Assembly: GCA_013214355.1 (NCBI GenBank)
Contig: JABSSL010000008.1
Coordinates: 1-64,000, forward strand
Length of the DNA stretch: 64,000 nucleotides
Direction: 5' to 3'
Source: Saprospiraceae bacterium
Lineage (GTDB): Bacteria; Bacteroidota; Bacteroidia; Chitinophagales; Saprospiraceae
The translations under genes and the position numbers were made by a program. Positions 46,184-56,233 of this stretch are shown here, in pieces. Numbering within the stretch: position 1 is the first letter of the stretch; each line of letters starts with the position of its first letter. The notes under the pieces are model-generated. The model saw only the letters and a list, made by a program, of their open reading frames with translations, did not search any database and was not told the origin of the DNA.

Positions 46184-47578
46184 ATGGACCTATCGAAAAT
46201 TTGTTTGTGCTTGCTAGTAGTTGGATTGATTACAGCTTGTGCGGGTGAGAAAGGAACCACGGCCAATGATCCCGTTAAACCCAATATCATCTTTGTGATG
46301 GTTGATGATTTAGGCTATGGAGATTTAGGTGCCTTTGGCCAACAGGTGATCCAAACCCCCAACTTGGATCGGATGGCGCGAGAAGGTAGAAAGTATACCC
46401 AGGTTTATGCCGGTTCGCCCGTGTGTGCGCCCTCCAGAAGTACTTTGATGACAGGTAAACATACGGGGCATACGACGGTACGAGGAAATAAAACCAAGGT
46501 GCCCATGGATCCGGCCATTTCTCCTAATCCAGTGCGCGTCCCGCTCCTGAGTGAAGATGTTACGCTGGCCGAGATAATGAAATCGGCAGGCTATACCACT
46601 GGTATGTTTGGTAAATGGGGCTTAGGAGAACCAGGCTCTGCCGGAGAGCCCAATGATCAGGGCTTTGATGAATGGACAGGATTCCTCAATCAAAAAAGAG
46701 CCCATAACCATTACGTCGACTATTTCTGGCAGAATAAAGATACGCTGAAGTTGGAAGGGAATCGCCCCCAAGAGGGCGTAGAAGTTACCTACAGCCATGA
46801 CCTCTTTACCTCGGAAGCTTTGCAATTTATTGATAAAAATAGCAAGCAGCCTTTCTTCCTCTACCTCCCCTATTGTTTACCCCATGATAGATACCAAATT
46901 CCCGCCAAAGACACCCTAAAGTTTGCGGACAAGGATTGGGGTTGGAGAGAAAAGGTCTATGCCGCCATGGTAGAGAAGATTGATGTAGATATGGGTAAGC
47001 TCTTCTCCAAGCTCAAAGCACAGGGGCTGGACAAGAATACGCTCGTGTTGTTTTGCTCGGATAATGGCGCGGCCAGGCGTTGGGAGGGGCGCTTTGACAG
47101 TTCAGGCGAGCTTCGAGTTAGAAAGCGCGACATGTATGAAGGGGGTATTAGATCCCCCATGATCGTTTGGATGCCAGGGGTTGTTCCTGCAGGGACGGAA
47201 AGTGACCTAGCCTGGTACTTCCCCGATGTAATGCCCACTTTGGCTGAAGTAGCGCAGGCGGATACGCCGCAAGAAATCGATGGAATCAGTGTATGGGAGG
47301 ACCTCCAAGGAAAGTCCTTTCAATCGCCAGATCGTTACCTGTATTGGGAATTTCATGAAGGAGGCTTTTTTCAAGCTATCCGATATAAAGATTGGAAAGG
47401 GGTACGACAAGGCTTGGAAGGGAAATTGGAACTTTATGACCTGTCCAAAGACGTGGCGGAAAAAAACAACTTGGCAGATACGCAGCCGGACGTAGTGAAA
47501 ATGCTGGAGCAATTTTTGGCAGAAGCCAGAACGGAATCTCCTTATTGGGCGGTACAGACTGAAATGAAAGTGCAATAA
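46184..47578 (+). CDS. sulfatase lipoprotein (CAPSR)
   Basis: 464 aa. Lipobox C19 (LITAC). DD (41-42) in MVDDLGYGD, formylglycine motif C81-A-P-S-R, then TGKHTGHT and KWGLGEPG. The late motif is CSDNGAARRWEG and the family-typical MYEGGIR loop follows. Closest in style to arylsulfatase A-type S1 enzymes. The gene ends 1 base before the next sulfatase start, so it is translationally linked. Confidence 0.93.
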   Translation: MDLSKICLCLLVVGLITACAGEKGTTANDPVKPNIIFVMVDDLGYGDLGAFGQQVIQTPNLDRMAREGRKYTQVYAGSPVCAPSRSTLMTGKHTGHTTVRGNKTKVPMDPAISPNPVRVPLLSEDVTLAEIMKSAGYTTGMFGKWGLGEPGSAGEPNDQGFDEWTGFLNQKRAHNHYVDYFWQNKDTLKLEGNRPQEGVEVTYSHDLFTSEALQFIDKNSKQPFFLYLPYCLPHDRYQIPAKDTLKFADKDWGWREKVYAAMVEKIDVDMGKLFSKLKAQGLDKNTLVLFCSDNGAARRWEGRFDSSGELRVRKRDMYEGGIRSPMIVWMPGVVPAGTESDLAWYFPDVMPTLAEVAQADTPQEIDGISVWEDLQGKSFQSPDRYLYWEFHEGGFFQAIRYKDWKGVRQGLEGKLELYDLSKDVAEKNNLADTQPDVVKMLEQFLAEARTESPYWAVQTEMKVQ

Positions 47579-47579
47579 G

Positions 47580-49169
47580 ATGATGAAGCCTTCAATCCAA
47601 TGGATGAGATTCCTCGTATTGCTGTTGCTCTTGTCCGCTATCAACTGGACCTGTACCAAGATTAGGGAAGCCGACAATAAGACGGTACAACGCCCTAACG
47701 TCTTGGTCTTTTTGATTGAAGAATTGAACTTCGAGACCCTTCCGGTCTACGGTAATTTCGAAACCCGTGTGCCTAAAATTCATCAACTATCACAGGAATC
47801 CTATGTGTTTGAAAAGGCTTATGTAACGCAACCCGTCTGTACGCCTTCTAGAGGATCCATTCTTACGGGCAAGTATCCCCATCGAGGACCCCTGAGTTTC
47901 AATAACTCGTGGTCACAGATCATCGGTGGGGTTTCGGGAACCTACGTAGCTAATCCTGAGATTGTTAAGCAAGTGGTTCCATTCACGACTTATCTGCCCC
48001 GGGAGGACATTGCTACCTGCTACATTGGTAAATGGCATATAGGTCCAGAGCGCACCCATGCGGTAGATTATTTCGATGAGTACTGGTCCATCCTACACAA
48101 ATTTAGAGAACGGAAGGATGAGCCCTATTCGGGCTATAATTACTGGGCGCAGGAAAAAGGATTAGTTCCTGATCAACCAGATGGAACCTTTGGTTATAAG
48201 CGAATGGTCAATATGCCTCGTGAGTTTTCCAGGCTTACTTTTATGGATGAAAAGGCCAAAGACTTTATTTCAAATAAGTCTGATCAACCCTGGGTGATGT
48301 TTTATAGCCCACAGGAAGTACATACACCGAATACAGGCCCCTACAATAGTCTTTTTGCTCCGTCAGAAATCAGTCTGGATTCCGCCTACTATGCCGGCCC
48401 TAACGATGATGCGCCCTTGAGACATCACATCAGAGCACAAAAGTGGAGTTTAGGTCTATCTGAAAAGCAAAAAAAGGACGAACTGGTCAGGTATTATGGC
48501 AAATTGTATGATGTAGATAAATCCATCGGGGACATTGTCAATCACCTCAAAGAAACTGGCCAATATGACAACACACTGATCATATTCACAGCGGATCATG
48601 GTGCAATGACTAACCGCAAAGGCTATCAGACTAAGATGATGATGTTCGAGCATTCCGCAAGGGTTCCTTTTCTAGTCAAAATGCCGAGACAAAAAGAGAT
48701 GCATAAAGTCGAATCTCCCATTAGTCTCATCGATCTGCTTCCCACCATCTTCGATGCCATGCAGGTAGATATACCCGAATCTTTTGATGGTAAAAGCCTT
48801 TTACCGGTGATGCAAGGAGAAGCAAAACCATCACCCGTAGTGATACAATGGCATCCCATTAATCCAGGAAAATGGGAACAAACGTTTGGAAAAAAGGAGA
48901 TCAGGGAGCGTGTTTCTGCCGCAAGATTCAATAACGCGATAAGCCAAAAAATGAGGTGTTGGGTAGATCCAGCGGGCTTTAAACTTGTTCTTACGGATAA
49001 CTACAAAGACAAGAATCAATTGTACGACATAAACAGTGATCCTTTTGAGTTTAGGAACCTATATTATCAGGAGGGCTACGCGGATAAAGTCAAAGAATTA
49101 GAAGAGCAGTTGCTAAACTGGCAGCAGCAATATCAGGATACCATTTCTCTTTCTCTTTATCAAAACTAG
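47580..49169 (+). CDS. divergent sulfatase (CTPSR) with altered metal-site motif
   Basis: 529 aa. A hydrophobic N-terminus with C25 (INWTC) may be lipidated. Formylglycine motif C87-T-P-S-R and KWHIGPE are standard, as is the late TADHG. However, the usual metal-binding VDDLG is replaced by IEELN (47-51), with Glu-Glu in place of Asp-Asp, in a context (ETLPVYGNF) unlike the neighbours. The enzyme may still bind Ca2+ through glutamates, or have altered activity. It starts 1 base after the previous stop. Confidence 0.88.
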   Translation: MMKPSIQWMRFLVLLLLLSAINWTCTKIREADNKTVQRPNVLVFLIEELNFETLPVYGNFETRVPKIHQLSQESYVFEKAYVTQPVCTPSRGSILTGKYPHRGPLSFNNSWSQIIGGVSGTYVANPEIVKQVVPFTTYLPREDIATCYIGKWHIGPERTHAVDYFDEYWSILHKFRERKDEPYSGYNYWAQEKGLVPDQPDGTFGYKRMVNMPREFSRLTFMDEKAKDFISNKSDQPWVMFYSPQEVHTPNTGPYNSLFAPSEISLDSAYYAGPNDDAPLRHHIRAQKWSLGLSEKQKKDELVRYYGKLYDVDKSIGDIVNHLKETGQYDNTLIIFTADHGAMTNRKGYQTKMMMFEHSARVPFLVKMPRQKEMHKVESPISLIDLLPTIFDAMQVDIPESFDGKSLLPVMQGEAKPSPVVIQWHPINPGKWEQTFGKKEIRERVSAARFNNAISQKMRCWVDPAGFKLVLTDNYKDKNQLYDINSDPFEFRNLYYQEGYADKVKELEEQLLNWQQQYQDTISLSLYQN

Positions 49170-49255
49170 TTTTCCTGCCATTGCCAATTAAAAGAATACC
49201 TCCTCTCCTAACGGGATCAGCCATATATCGACAATGCTGTCGTAAACTACTGCCT

Positions 49256-49306
49256 ATGAAACGAAGAACCTTCATAAAAATCAGTGCCTCCGGTTTTAGG
49301 TCTTAG
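49256..49306 (+). pseudogene. Tat-signal stub of a lost exported protein
   Basis: A start at 49256 encodes a textbook twin-arginine beginning (MKRRTFIKISASG, 16 codons) and then stops at TAG 49304-49306. Continued open frames in shifted phases follow until about 49440 without a recognisable domain. It looks like the N-terminal remnant of a Tat-exported enzyme whose body was deleted, sitting between a sulfatase and GH28 copy C in a 291-bp gap. Chance is possible but the RRTFIK pattern is specific. Confidence 0.45.
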
Positions 49307-49460
49307 GTTGTTACAATACCATCCTTTGCGCCAACACACCAGCACCCCTACCGCACCTTTCCCCGGAATTGATACCAAAATACTCCCTTTTGAACGTTTT
49401 GACCCGCCTGATCAGCAGGCTATATCGTTCCTTTGGTTCCTATCCTCACAATGTAATAAT

Positions 49461-50975
49461 ATGAAGTACTGCACTTTCCCCTCATTGCTCTTGTTGGTGC
49501 TGGCCATGGCTTGCCAACCACCAGCGAACGATGGCAGCTATAATATCTTGGATTTTGGTGCCGTAGGAGATTCATTGACCATGAATACCACGGCCTTCCA
49601 GCAAGCCTTGGATGAAGCGCATCAAGCCGGAGGGAAAGTCATCGTCCCGCAGGGCAATTTCCTGACAAGCACGATCTACTTGAAAAGCAATACCATCTTA
49701 GAGCTAATGCCCGGCGCTAAAATTCTAGGTTCCAGTAGTATTGCGGATTATGATAGTCTCTACTGGGGCCATAATGAGGATAGAACACCCTATCACCTGA
49801 TCGTAGCCAAGGGAGCCAAGAATGTAACCATCCAGGGGCGTGGTACGATCGATGGTCAGGGTAAGAATTGGTATGATCATACGGACGTGAAACCGCGCTG
49901 GATGAAAAAGCACGTCAGACGCCCTTCGCCCATGGTGGAGTTTGATAGTTGTACGAACGTAAGAGTCGAGGGGATTACTTTGACCAATGCGGCTGGTTGG
50001 ACCCTGCATGCCTTCAACTCAGATCATATTGTGATTGATGGGATTAGGTTGGTCAATAATCTCTTCGGACCTAATAATGATGGCATAGACCTAACCGGTT
50101 GTAACAACGTTATGGTGTCCAACTCCTACATTGAAACCTGTGACGATGCAGTCTGTGTAAAGACCACCACCGATAGTCGCACCTCTTCCAATGTTACCGT
50201 CACCAACTGCGTGATGCAGACGACCTGCGTCGCACTTAAATGTGGAGAGACCTCGAAAAACATTACCGATCTCACCTTTTCCAATTGTGTGATCACCAAA
50301 TCCTCCAGGGCTTTCGGGATTTATGCCACCTGGGGAGGAGACGTAGAAAATGTGACCGTTTCGAATATCATTGCCAATACCAATGCCCCCTTAGTCTTGA
50401 ATCGACCTTTTCAAATCGCCGCCTGGGATGCCCGAGATAAAAAGACGAAGGAAGTGATTCGCAAAGGCGGGAATGTAAGAAACGTCACCGTGTCAGACTT
50501 CACCGCCACAACGGAAGGGCGCATTCTGATCAACGCCAATGATGGTCACGACATCTCCAATATCACCCTTAGAAATATCAAACTGAAATACCCTTACATC
50601 GAGAATCCAGAACAATACGGCCCGGATGCCACCAGTAATCAGTTTTTAGGGATCGATTCTGTGGGAATGCAGGCGAAGGCAGCCATAGTCGTCTCCAATA
50701 TCAAAAAGTTCTCCCTAGATGGATTGGATATTATCTGGAATCAAACGGATACGATTCCCGCCGAGTGGAAACATCCAGAACGCATCGAAAATGGCAAGTT
50801 TGACAAAGTCCACTATCCTGGATATGATAAAGTGAAGATGGCCGAATTCAGTGCCCTCTATGCCAGTAATGTACAAGGTGGCTACGTGTTTGCGCCCTTG
50901 GCGGAAAGCTCTGATCCTAAGGTTAAGACATTCATCATCAATGGTTCAGATCTTCGGCTATTTGACAAGAAATAA
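49461..50975 (+). CDS. GH28-family lipoprotein (copy C)
   Basis: 504 aa from the ATG at 49461. A 563-aa frame starting at 49284 has no signal sense and overlaps the Tat-stub relic. Lipobox C18 (LAMAC). D207 and D210 (NDGID), D228-D229 (TCDDA). The shared subclade block HNEDRTPYHLIVAK is present. The histidine motif is replaced by CGETSKN, with no histidine at all, so catalysis or specificity may differ from copies A and B. Followed 5 bases later by an acetylesterase gene. Confidence 0.9.
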   Translation: MKYCTFPSLLLLVLAMACQPPANDGSYNILDFGAVGDSLTMNTTAFQQALDEAHQAGGKVIVPQGNFLTSTIYLKSNTILELMPGAKILGSSSIADYDSLYWGHNEDRTPYHLIVAKGAKNVTIQGRGTIDGQGKNWYDHTDVKPRWMKKHVRRPSPMVEFDSCTNVRVEGITLTNAAGWTLHAFNSDHIVIDGIRLVNNLFGPNNDGIDLTGCNNVMVSNSYIETCDDAVCVKTTTDSRTSSNVTVTNCVMQTTCVALKCGETSKNITDLTFSNCVITKSSRAFGIYATWGGDVENVTVSNIIANTNAPLVLNRPFQIAAWDARDKKTKEVIRKGGNVRNVTVSDFTATTEGRILINANDGHDISNITLRNIKLKYPYIENPEQYGPDATSNQFLGIDSVGMQAKAAIVVSNIKKFSLDGLDIIWNQTDTIPAEWKHPERIENGKFDKVHYPGYDKVKMAEFSALYASNVQGGYVFAPLAESSDPKVKTFIINGSDLRLFDKK

Positions 50976-50980
50976 CAATT

Positions 50981-53002
50981 ATGAGAAGAAAGCTTTTCCA
51001 GCTTATCCTAGTGATTTTACTTCCGAGTAGTATCTATGCTCTTGAACTACCTCGTTTTTTCTCTTCTGGGATGGTATTTCAGCGGGATGAACCTATTAAA
51101 GTTTGGGGGTTTGGGGAGTTAGAGGAAGAAGTTACGGTCCGCTTCAATGGCCAAATAAATACTACCCAGACCAATAGCTTCGGAAAGTGGATGGTATCAT
51201 TTGATCCTTTGGCGGCAGGTGGGCCCTATACCCTGGAAATTGTGGCAAAGGACACTACCATTCAATTGAATGACATTCTGATTGGAGACGTCTGGCTTTG
51301 TTCCGGTCAGTCCAATATGGCGTACGCCATGAAAAGGGCGAGCTGGGCACCGCAGGAAGTGCCTAAGGCCAATTATCCCAATATCAGGATCATTAAAATG
51401 GAAAGAGCCTATGCCAACGAACCGAGACAAGATGTTACTTCCTCTGGCTGGTCTCCTGTTACACCAGCCTCCATCCTCCCCTTCAGTGCGCCAGCCTATT
51501 TTTTCGGTAAGGAACTACACCAAGCGGAGGAGGTTCCCATTGGTCTAATCTTAGCAGCTTACAGCGGTAGTGACATCATTTCCTGGCTGAGCGAACCCTC
51601 CATTCAACGGTTCCCCTACATCCATGAGGTGCTGGAGGAAAAGCGCAAACTATACAAAGAAAAGGGCCTCGTAAATCCCCCAACGGTACATGAAATTAGA
51701 AAGCAGTTCGTAGCGGAACATGCCCTACAATACCTTCCCTTCGATACCAGTGCCTGGGCACCCGATCGATTCCAACAAACCTTGAAACTACCTTTCACCT
51801 TTTCGGAAGTACCAGACTTGAAAGGCCACCTCGGGGAAGTCTATTTGCGACAAACCTTCTCTGTCCCCGCTTTTTTCGAAAATAAAAGCTTACAGTTTAG
51901 GCTAGCTAGGTGGGATGATTATGCAGCCTTTTTCATCAATGGGGTTCCGCTCCATACTTCCTTTTACAAAAAGGACTGGGTGACAGTCAACGTGCAACCT
52001 GATCTGATCAATTATGGGGGAGAAAACACCTTAACGGTGCGCTTAATCAATATCTCCGGGGAGGGTGGCACTAGTGATAAAAAGGAGTTCTATCTGTTCC
52101 ATCCTGTCAATGAAAGAACTTCCATGAATTTTCTTTCTGGTAAATGGCAATACTTCAAAGGCAAGTCCATTGATCAAGCTGCAGAACCACCGAAAATGCA
52201 CAATGACTTTGAGCAATGCAGATCTACTCCCACCGGGGCTTACAACGCCATGATTCACCCCATCAAGGAATTTGCCTACAAAGGCGTCATCTGGTATCAA
52301 GGTGAAAACAACTATGACCGGGCCTATGAATATAGGGACTTATTCCCGGCGATGATCAAAGATTGGAGAGCACAATTAAATCAGCCCGATTTACCCTTTA
52401 TCTATGTCCAACTGCCCAATTTCAAACCCATAAACGATACCCTCTTTGATAGCCAGTGGGCAGAGTTGCGGGAAGCACAAGCTATGGCACTTTCCCTTCC
52501 TCGTGCAGCCATGGTTACGGCTATCGATTTGGGGGAAGCCCGAGATATTCATCCAGAACACAAACGAGCCATAGGTCACAGGTTATTTCTAGCAGCCCAG
52601 AAAGTCGCTTATCATAGAGATCAGGTACATGCCGGACCTACTTTCAAGGCCATGAAAGTGAAGGAAGGGAAGGCCATCATCTCCTTTGATCATATAGGTG
52701 CTGGTCTGGTAAAAAAGGATACACCTTACGGTTATGTCAAAGGATTTGTAGTGGCTGGAGTAGACCGGCAATTCTATCATGCCATTGGAATGATTAAAGA
52801 TAACCGGGTGGAGTTGACCTGCCCATTTGTAGATACGCCGATTGCCGTTCGATATGCCTGGGCGGACAATCCGGGTAAGCTCAACCTGTATAATGCCGAA
52901 GGCTTGCCGGCTACCCCCTTCCGAACGGATGATTGGGATGGCCTAACGAAAAAAGAGAGGTACCAGGTAGATCTTACGCAGATCAATTTACCTAAACCAT
53001 AA
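50981..53002 (+). CDS. sialate O-acetylesterase-like SGNH esterase with internal jelly-roll domain
   Basis: 673 aa, Sec signal about 1-20. The SGNH nucleophile is S111 in CSGQSNM. The oxyanion block GVIWYQGENNYDRA follows, and the His is in DIHPEHK in the late part. Between about 250 and 410 a GH2-type sugar-binding jelly roll interrupts the catalytic fold, a common arrangement in Bacteroidota 9-O-acetylesterases of this type. Predicted to remove acetyl esters from the polysaccharide so that hydrolases and sulfatases can act. Linked to GH28 copy C by 5 bases. Confidence 0.9.
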   Translation: MRRKLFQLILVILLPSSIYALELPRFFSSGMVFQRDEPIKVWGFGELEEEVTVRFNGQINTTQTNSFGKWMVSFDPLAAGGPYTLEIVAKDTTIQLNDILIGDVWLCSGQSNMAYAMKRASWAPQEVPKANYPNIRIIKMERAYANEPRQDVTSSGWSPVTPASILPFSAPAYFFGKELHQAEEVPIGLILAAYSGSDIISWLSEPSIQRFPYIHEVLEEKRKLYKEKGLVNPPTVHEIRKQFVAEHALQYLPFDTSAWAPDRFQQTLKLPFTFSEVPDLKGHLGEVYLRQTFSVPAFFENKSLQFRLARWDDYAAFFINGVPLHTSFYKKDWVTVNVQPDLINYGGENTLTVRLINISGEGGTSDKKEFYLFHPVNERTSMNFLSGKWQYFKGKSIDQAAEPPKMHNDFEQCRSTPTGAYNAMIHPIKEFAYKGVIWYQGENNYDRAYEYRDLFPAMIKDWRAQLNQPDLPFIYVQLPNFKPINDTLFDSQWAELREAQAMALSLPRAAMVTAIDLGEARDIHPEHKRAIGHRLFLAAQKVAYHRDQVHAGPTFKAMKVKEGKAIISFDHIGAGLVKKDTPYGYVKGFVVAGVDRQFYHAIGMIKDNRVELTCPFVDTPIAVRYAWADNPGKLNLYNAEGLPATPFRTDDWDGLTKKERYQVDLTQINLPKP

Positions 53003-53024
53003 GCTATTAAATGTCCATTTATCT

Positions 53025-54416
53025 ATGAAATTTACCTACAGCATTTTCCTAGTACTCATTCTTACAGCTTGTCAAAACAATGAAAAAGCGCCTGCCAAGG
53101 AGACTCTCAATAAACTCCCCAACTTCGTTGTCATCATGGCAGATGATCTTGGATATGCGGATCTTGGTTGCTTTGACGGTGCCCTGGGGTATGCCACGCC
53201 TAAACTAGATAAGATGGCTGCTGAGGGATTGAAGCTCACCTCCCTCTATTCAGCTAATCCTGTCTGCAGCCCCTCCCGAGCAGGCTTACTAACCGGAAGA
53301 GACCCGAAAAGGATGGGAATCAACGGAGTGTTTTTCCCAAACAGCTGGACGGGGATGGATCCATCGGAAATTACGCTAGCGGAGCAACTCAAGCAAAAAG
53401 GCTATGCTACGGCAATCGTAGGAAAATGGCATTTGGGTCATCATTACAAGTACCTGCCCCTTCAACAAGGATTCGATGAGTATTTCGGCATCCCCTATTC
53501 CAATGACATGAGTGGCGTGGTGTACATGAAAGACAATGAGGTGGTGGAACAGCAGGTGGATCAACGTTTAATCACCAAGACCTACACCGAAAAGTCACTT
53601 GATTTTATAGAACGGCATCAAGACCAGCCCTTTTTCCTTTATGTCCCGCACAGTATGCCCCATGTCCCAATTTATGCTTCGGAAGATTTTGAAGGGAAAA
53701 CGGAAAGAGGACTGTATGGGGATGTCATTGAAGAGATAGATTGGAGCACTGGCGAAATTCTAAAGAAACTGGAAACCCTAGGAATTGCTGAACATACGGT
53801 GGTAATATTTACCAGTGATAACGGTCCGTGGCTACCATTTGGGCCTGAAGGGGGTAGTGCGGATCCTCTGCGAGAGGGCAAGCAATTCACCTTCGAGGGT
53901 GGCATGCGAGTTCCGGGGATCGTACAGTGGAAGGGAACCATCAAGGCAGGATCCATCCACGATGAAATGGTTTCATTCCTGGATGTATTCCCCACCTTTT
54001 CCAAGCTAGCGGGGATAGACTTACCCCTGGATAGAGCCTTTGACGGAGTGGATATCAATAATGTCTTAATGGGAGAAGGAAGCCGGAATAAAGACGAAAT
54101 CCTGTATTCCATGGGCGAAGATTTCAGGGCGTTCCGAAAGGGGGATTGGAAAATTAAAATGCCTTTTGCGGGGACTAAGGGTTCCTTGTCCTATGCTAAA
54201 GTCGCAGCACATGATACGCTTTTATTCAATTTAAGAGAGGATATTGGTGAATTGAATGACCTCAGCCAGACGAATCCCGAGAAACGGAGAGAAATGGTCA
54301 GTGCTATGGAAGCGGCCATTGCAGAGATGGGCGAATTGCCCCCCTCTCTGATCGTACGTCCGAAGACGGATCGCAGTCATATTAAAAAGAATAAGGAGCG
54401 ATTAGGAATCGACTAA
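53025..54416 (+). CDS. sulfatase lipoprotein (CSPSR)
   Basis: 463 aa. Lipobox C16 (ILTAC). DD (40-41) in MADDLGYAD, formylglycine motif C81-S-P-S-R, then TGRDPKRMGING. KWHLGHH and TSDNGPWLPFG follow. The sequence pattern is that of N-acetylgalactosamine-6- or arylsulfatase-like S1 enzymes. A 22-bp gap separates it from the upstream esterase. Confidence 0.93.
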   Translation: MKFTYSIFLVLILTACQNNEKAPAKETLNKLPNFVVIMADDLGYADLGCFDGALGYATPKLDKMAAEGLKLTSLYSANPVCSPSRAGLLTGRDPKRMGINGVFFPNSWTGMDPSEITLAEQLKQKGYATAIVGKWHLGHHYKYLPLQQGFDEYFGIPYSNDMSGVVYMKDNEVVEQQVDQRLITKTYTEKSLDFIERHQDQPFFLYVPHSMPHVPIYASEDFEGKTERGLYGDVIEEIDWSTGEILKKLETLGIAEHTVVIFTSDNGPWLPFGPEGGSADPLREGKQFTFEGGMRVPGIVQWKGTIKAGSIHDEMVSFLDVFPTFSKLAGIDLPLDRAFDGVDINNVLMGEGSRNKDEILYSMGEDFRAFRKGDWKIKMPFAGTKGSLSYAKVAAHDTLLFNLREDIGELNDLSQTNPEKRREMVSAMEAAIAEMGELPPSLIVRPKTDRSHIKKNKERLGID

Positions 54417-54460
54417 GAACGTACACATGCCTGCTAAAACCTAAAAATGAACGATCCACA

Positions 54461-56146
54461 ATGATAAGCTTCAACTCTAGCAAGATCCTCTTTTTACTCA
54501 TGGTAGTATTGCTTGCTTGCCAGCCCAATGTGCAGCAGCAAACCGATGAAAATAGGGCAAAAGATACCCGTCCAAATATTATCGTCATTCTTGCGGATGA
54601 TATGGGCTACGCTGACCTAGGTTGTTTCGGCAGCGAAATCCAAACCCCAAATCTGGATAGATTGGCCGACAATGGGATGCGCATGACTAAGTTTTACAAC
54701 GCGGCAAGATGCTGCCCTTCCAGAGCCTCCATACTGACGGGTAAATATCCACATCTGGCAGGCGTCGGAGCCATGAACGAAGATTTTGGTCGCCCGGGTT
54801 ATGAAGGTACTATTCGGGCTGATGCACCAACCATCGCACAGCTGCTACAACCAGAAGGATACAATACCTACCACGTCGGTAAATGGCACGTCGGTAGTCA
54901 GGAAAAGGATTGGCCGAAGCAAAAAGGTTTCCAAAAAGACTTTACCTTCGTCAACGGAGCTTCTAGCTATTATAACCTAAAGCCCTTTTCTAAGAGACAT
55001 GACTCGCTTTATTTAAAGCTTACTCTAAATGGGGAGTTGTATCGTCCGGGACAGGGTTTCTATATGACGGATGCTTTTAGCGACTACGCCGTGAAATTTA
55101 TCAAGGAAGATGATGACAAACCTTTCTTTATGTACTTGGCTTACACAGCCCCGCACTGGCCACTGCACGCCTTACCAGAAGACATAGCCAAATACAAAGG
55201 AAAATATGCCATGGGTTGGGACAGTCTTCGAGTCCAACGATACGAAAGCATGAAGGCCATGGGGGTTATCACAGCGGATACGCCACTTTCTGCCCGGGCA
55301 GAGGACCTACCTCCCTGGGAAGATATACCTGAAGCGGAGAGGGACCGCTACGAGACCTTAATGGCGCTGTATGCGGCAGTGATTGATCGCATGGATCAGG
55401 GAATTGGTCGGGTGATAAAGGTGCTGGAAGAGAAGGAGGAACTGGACAACACCCTAATTGTTTTTGTCTCTGATAATGGTGGGAGTCCAGAGCAAATGCC
55501 CAATGTAGTGTATCCAACCGACGGGGAATTGGGTTCGGAGCGGTCTTTCCCTACCTACGGCGCACATTGGGCGAATGTCAGCAACACTCCTTTTCGCTAT
55601 TATAAAGGCTGGGTGCAGGAAGGCGGTATTGCCACGCCCTTTATCGCCCACTGGCCTAAGCAAATTGCTAAGGGAGAACTGAATGACACCTACCTGGGAC
55701 ACATCATGGATATCTTGCCCACGAGCCTAGATATAGCTGGCGTAGCCTACCCAGAAGAGCTGGAGGGTAAGCCCGTCCCTGCTTATACAGGAAAATCCCT
55801 CCTCCCCGCCTTCAAAGGTGAGGACTTATATGGACACGAAGCATTATTTTGGGAACACGAAGGAGTAAGGGCGATGCGAGAAGGAGATTGGAAGCTAGTC
55901 AGCAATAAGTATTTGGTAGATGAAACCGGTTGGAATTCACAGATCGAATGGCAGCTGTTCAATATCAAAGCAGACCCCAGTGAAACCAATAATGTAATCG
56001 GTCAACAGGCGGCATTGGCCGAAAAGATGATCGCAAAATATGAAACTTGGGCAGCAGCAAGTTGGGTAATTTCTCCTCAGGCCTTTTTTGATATGAAGGC
56101 CGCTTGGAAAAAGGAAAGAGGTTTGCCGCCTGCTCGTAAGTACTAG
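54461..56146 (+). CDS. sulfatase lipoprotein (CCPSR)
   Basis: 561 aa, the longest sulfatase here. Lipobox C20 (VLLAC). DD (46-47) in LADDMGYAD, formylglycine motif C84-C-P-S-R. KWHVGSQ and the late VSDNGGSPEQMPN follow, with a long insertion about residues 250-300. It is of the long arylsulfatase type common in algal-glycan loci. A 44-bp gap follows the previous sulfatase gene. Confidence 0.93.
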   Translation: MISFNSSKILFLLMVVLLACQPNVQQQTDENRAKDTRPNIIVILADDMGYADLGCFGSEIQTPNLDRLADNGMRMTKFYNAARCCPSRASILTGKYPHLAGVGAMNEDFGRPGYEGTIRADAPTIAQLLQPEGYNTYHVGKWHVGSQEKDWPKQKGFQKDFTFVNGASSYYNLKPFSKRHDSLYLKLTLNGELYRPGQGFYMTDAFSDYAVKFIKEDDDKPFFMYLAYTAPHWPLHALPEDIAKYKGKYAMGWDSLRVQRYESMKAMGVITADTPLSARAEDLPPWEDIPEAERDRYETLMALYAAVIDRMDQGIGRVIKVLEEKEELDNTLIVFVSDNGGSPEQMPNVVYPTDGELGSERSFPTYGAHWANVSNTPFRYYKGWVQEGGIATPFIAHWPKQIAKGELNDTYLGHIMDILPTSLDIAGVAYPEELEGKPVPAYTGKSLLPAFKGEDLYGHEALFWEHEGVRAMREGDWKLVSNKYLVDETGWNSQIEWQLFNIKADPSETNNVIGQQAALAEKMIAKYETWAAASWVISPQAFFDMKAAWKKERGLPPARKY

Positions 56147-56233
56147 AAGGTATCTCAAGAACATCCTTGTAAGTGCTTCTGGGAAACCTTCTAAAACAAT
56201 TCTAAGTGGATATTTGAAATCAATACACGAAAA

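Noticed and set aside
49284-49460. 59-residue N-terminal extension of GH28 copy C
   Set aside because: It has no signal sense, and the internal ATG at 49461 gives a clean lipoprotein signal.
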